From: Alistipes timonensis
GTDB taxonomy: Bacteria; Bacteroidota; Bacteroidia; Bacteroidales; Muribaculaceae
Length of the DNA stretch: 44,506 bases
Direction of reading: 5' to 3'
Assembly (NCBI GenBank): GCA_023663385.1
Contig: JAMPHO010000010.1
Location: forward strand, 1-44,506
Part shown: positions 43,544-44,506 of the stretch, piece by piece
Position numbering within the stretch: the stretch's first letter is position 1
How the letters are laid out: every line of letters starts with the position of its first letter
Made by a program: the position numbers and the translations under genes
Notes under the pieces: model-generated
The model's input: the letters and a program-made list of their open reading frames with translations, nothing else
Database searches by the model: none
What the model was told of the DNA's origin: nothing

Positions 43544-44506
43544 ATGAGCAAACCTTATGTTGTCGGTATCGACATAGGCGGTACCAACACCGTCTTCGGC
43601 ATAGTTGACGCCCGCGGCGTCGTTCTTGCCAGCTCCTCCATCAAAACACGCAAACACGCCACCGTCGAAGCCTACATCGACGAGCTCAACACCGAGCTCA
43701 CCAAGCTGATGGAAGCCAACGACGCCGTCGGCAAAATCTACGGCATCGGCATCGGCGCCCCCAACGCCAACTACTACACCGGCGTGATCGAGCAGGGCGT
43801 GAACCTCCCCTGGCCCACCCCCATACCCCTGGCGCAGCTCGTGCAGGAAAAGACCGGCATACCCGTGGCCGTGACCAACGACGCCAACGCCGCCGCCATC
43901 GGCGAGATGACCTACGGCGCGGCCCGCGGCATCAAGGACTTCATAATGATAACCCTCGGCACAGGCGTAGGCTCCGGCATCGTGATCAACGGGCAGCTCG
44001 TCTACGGCCACGACGGCTTTGCCGGCGAGCTCGGCCATGTGATCGTGCGCCGCAACAACGGCCGCCTCTGCAACTGCGGCCGCCGCGGATGTCTCGAAAC
44101 CTACTGCTCGGCTACCGGCGTGGCACAGAGCGCCCGCGAGTTCCTCGAAGCGCGCCCCAACGAGCCGTCGCTGCTGCGCAACATCCCCATCGACCAGATT
44201 ACCTCCAAGGACGTTTATGACGCCGCCATCTCGGGCGACAAGATCGCGAAGGACATCTTCGAGTTCACCGGCGAGATTCTCGGCGAGGCGCTTGCCGACT
44301 TCACCGTGTTCTCCGCCCCCGAGGCGTTCGTGCTCTTCGGCGGCCTGGCCAAGAGCGGCGACATGCTCATGAAGCCTATGCTCAACGCCATGGAGAAGAA
44401 TATGCTCGGCATCTGGAAGGGGAAAGTCAAGGTGCTCCCCTCCGAACTCAAGGAAGCTGACGCCGCCGTGCTCGGCGCATCGGCCCTCGGCTGGGAGGCC
44501 AAGCCC
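43544..44506 (+). CDS. ROK family protein, glucokinase-like (reaches window end)
   Basis: 321 codons are present, with no stop before the window ends. ROK glucokinases are about 320 aa, so the gene is nearly complete. N-terminal ATP-binding DIGGTNTVFGIVD (10-22), catalytic N112-D113-A-N (TNDANAAAIGE) and H165 of the zinc site (AGELGHV) are present. The zinc-binding C176-x-C178-G-x2-x-C183 motif (CNCGRRGCLETY) is also intact. Members with these features phosphorylate glucose or related hexoses, or act as sugar-responsive repressors. No N-terminal DNA-binding helix-turn-helix is present, so a kinase is more likely. The ATG follows an A-rich stretch. Confidence 0.88.
   Translation, partial: MSKPYVVGIDIGGTNTVFGIVDARGVVLASSSIKTRKHATVEAYIDELNTELTKLMEANDAVGKIYGIGIGAPNANYYTGVIEQGVNLPWPTPIPLAQLVQEKTGIPVAVTNDANAAAIGEMTYGAARGIKDFIMITLGTGVGSGIVINGQLVYGHDGFAGELGHVIVRRNNGRLCNCGRRGCLETYCSATGVAQSAREFLEARPNEPSLLRNIPIDQITSKDVYDAAISGDKIAKDIFEFTGEILGEALADFTVFSAPEAFVLFGGLAKSGDMLMKPMLNAMEKNMLGIWKGKVKVLPSELKEADAAVLGASALGWEAKP

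Overview
The window is a contiguous, GC-rich stretch of a Bacteroidota (Bacteroidales) chromosome. The evidence is several TAnnTTTG-type -7 promoter boxes in the gaps, a SusC/SusD pair with acidic-tailed lipoproteins, a TamB/lipoprotein-TamA pair, DUF2027-Smr and DUF4421 proteins, and a subtilase that appears to end in a type IX secretion sorting domain. The combination of high GC and these families fits a gut Muribaculaceae-like organism, but the family assignment is inference. I found no rRNA, tRNA, CRISPR array, transposase, integrase or phage gene. Most of the window is ordinary core-genome content.

Layout. (1) 1-4.9 kb, minus strand: a PHP-family phosphatase, then a holA -> TPR/PD40 periplasmic protein -> cstA operon. 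(2) 5.0-10.6 kb, plus strand: an orphan PD-(D/E)xK (HsdR N-terminal-like) protein, dCMP deaminase, an S41 C-terminal processing protease, 5-formyl-THF cyclo-ligase and an ABC-F ATPase. (3) 10.6-12.6 kb, minus: serC-serA, the first two steps of serine synthesis; SerA is a short form with the catalytic His replaced by Lys. (4) 12.9-19.5 kb, minus: susC-susD-surface lipoprotein, a nutrient-uptake locus with no enzyme or regulator beside it. (5) A 753-bp divergent intergenic region, then on the plus strand a secreted S8 subtilase and a membrane-anchored SIMPL protein. (6) queA (minus) divergent from DUF2027-Smr, an EFR1-type flavodoxin/ferredoxin fusion, tamB and tamL (plus). (7) 34.0-42.5 kb, minus: a small protein with in-frame 9-bp repeats, a DUF4421 barrel protein, a two-domain periplasmic PPIase, an M3 peptidase lipoprotein, an EEP-family membrane protein and two rhomboids. 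(8) A small lipoprotein (minus) and a ROK-family glucokinase-like gene (plus) that reaches the window end.

A cell-envelope theme runs through the right half: TamB/TamL, a periplasmic foldase, a predicted barrel protein, rhomboids and an M3 lipoprotein. This suggests a region devoted to building and maintaining the outer membrane.

The least expected signal is not a gene. It is a 172-bp imperfect palindrome (22540-22711) with about 21-bp terminal inverted repeats. A half copy at 1-52 matches it at 51 of 52 bases, and a stub with only the termini lies at 23536-23552. All three begin within about 12 nt after a stop codon and are in the same orientation relative to the gene. They look like one family of mobile or regulatory repeats that sits at gene 3' ends.
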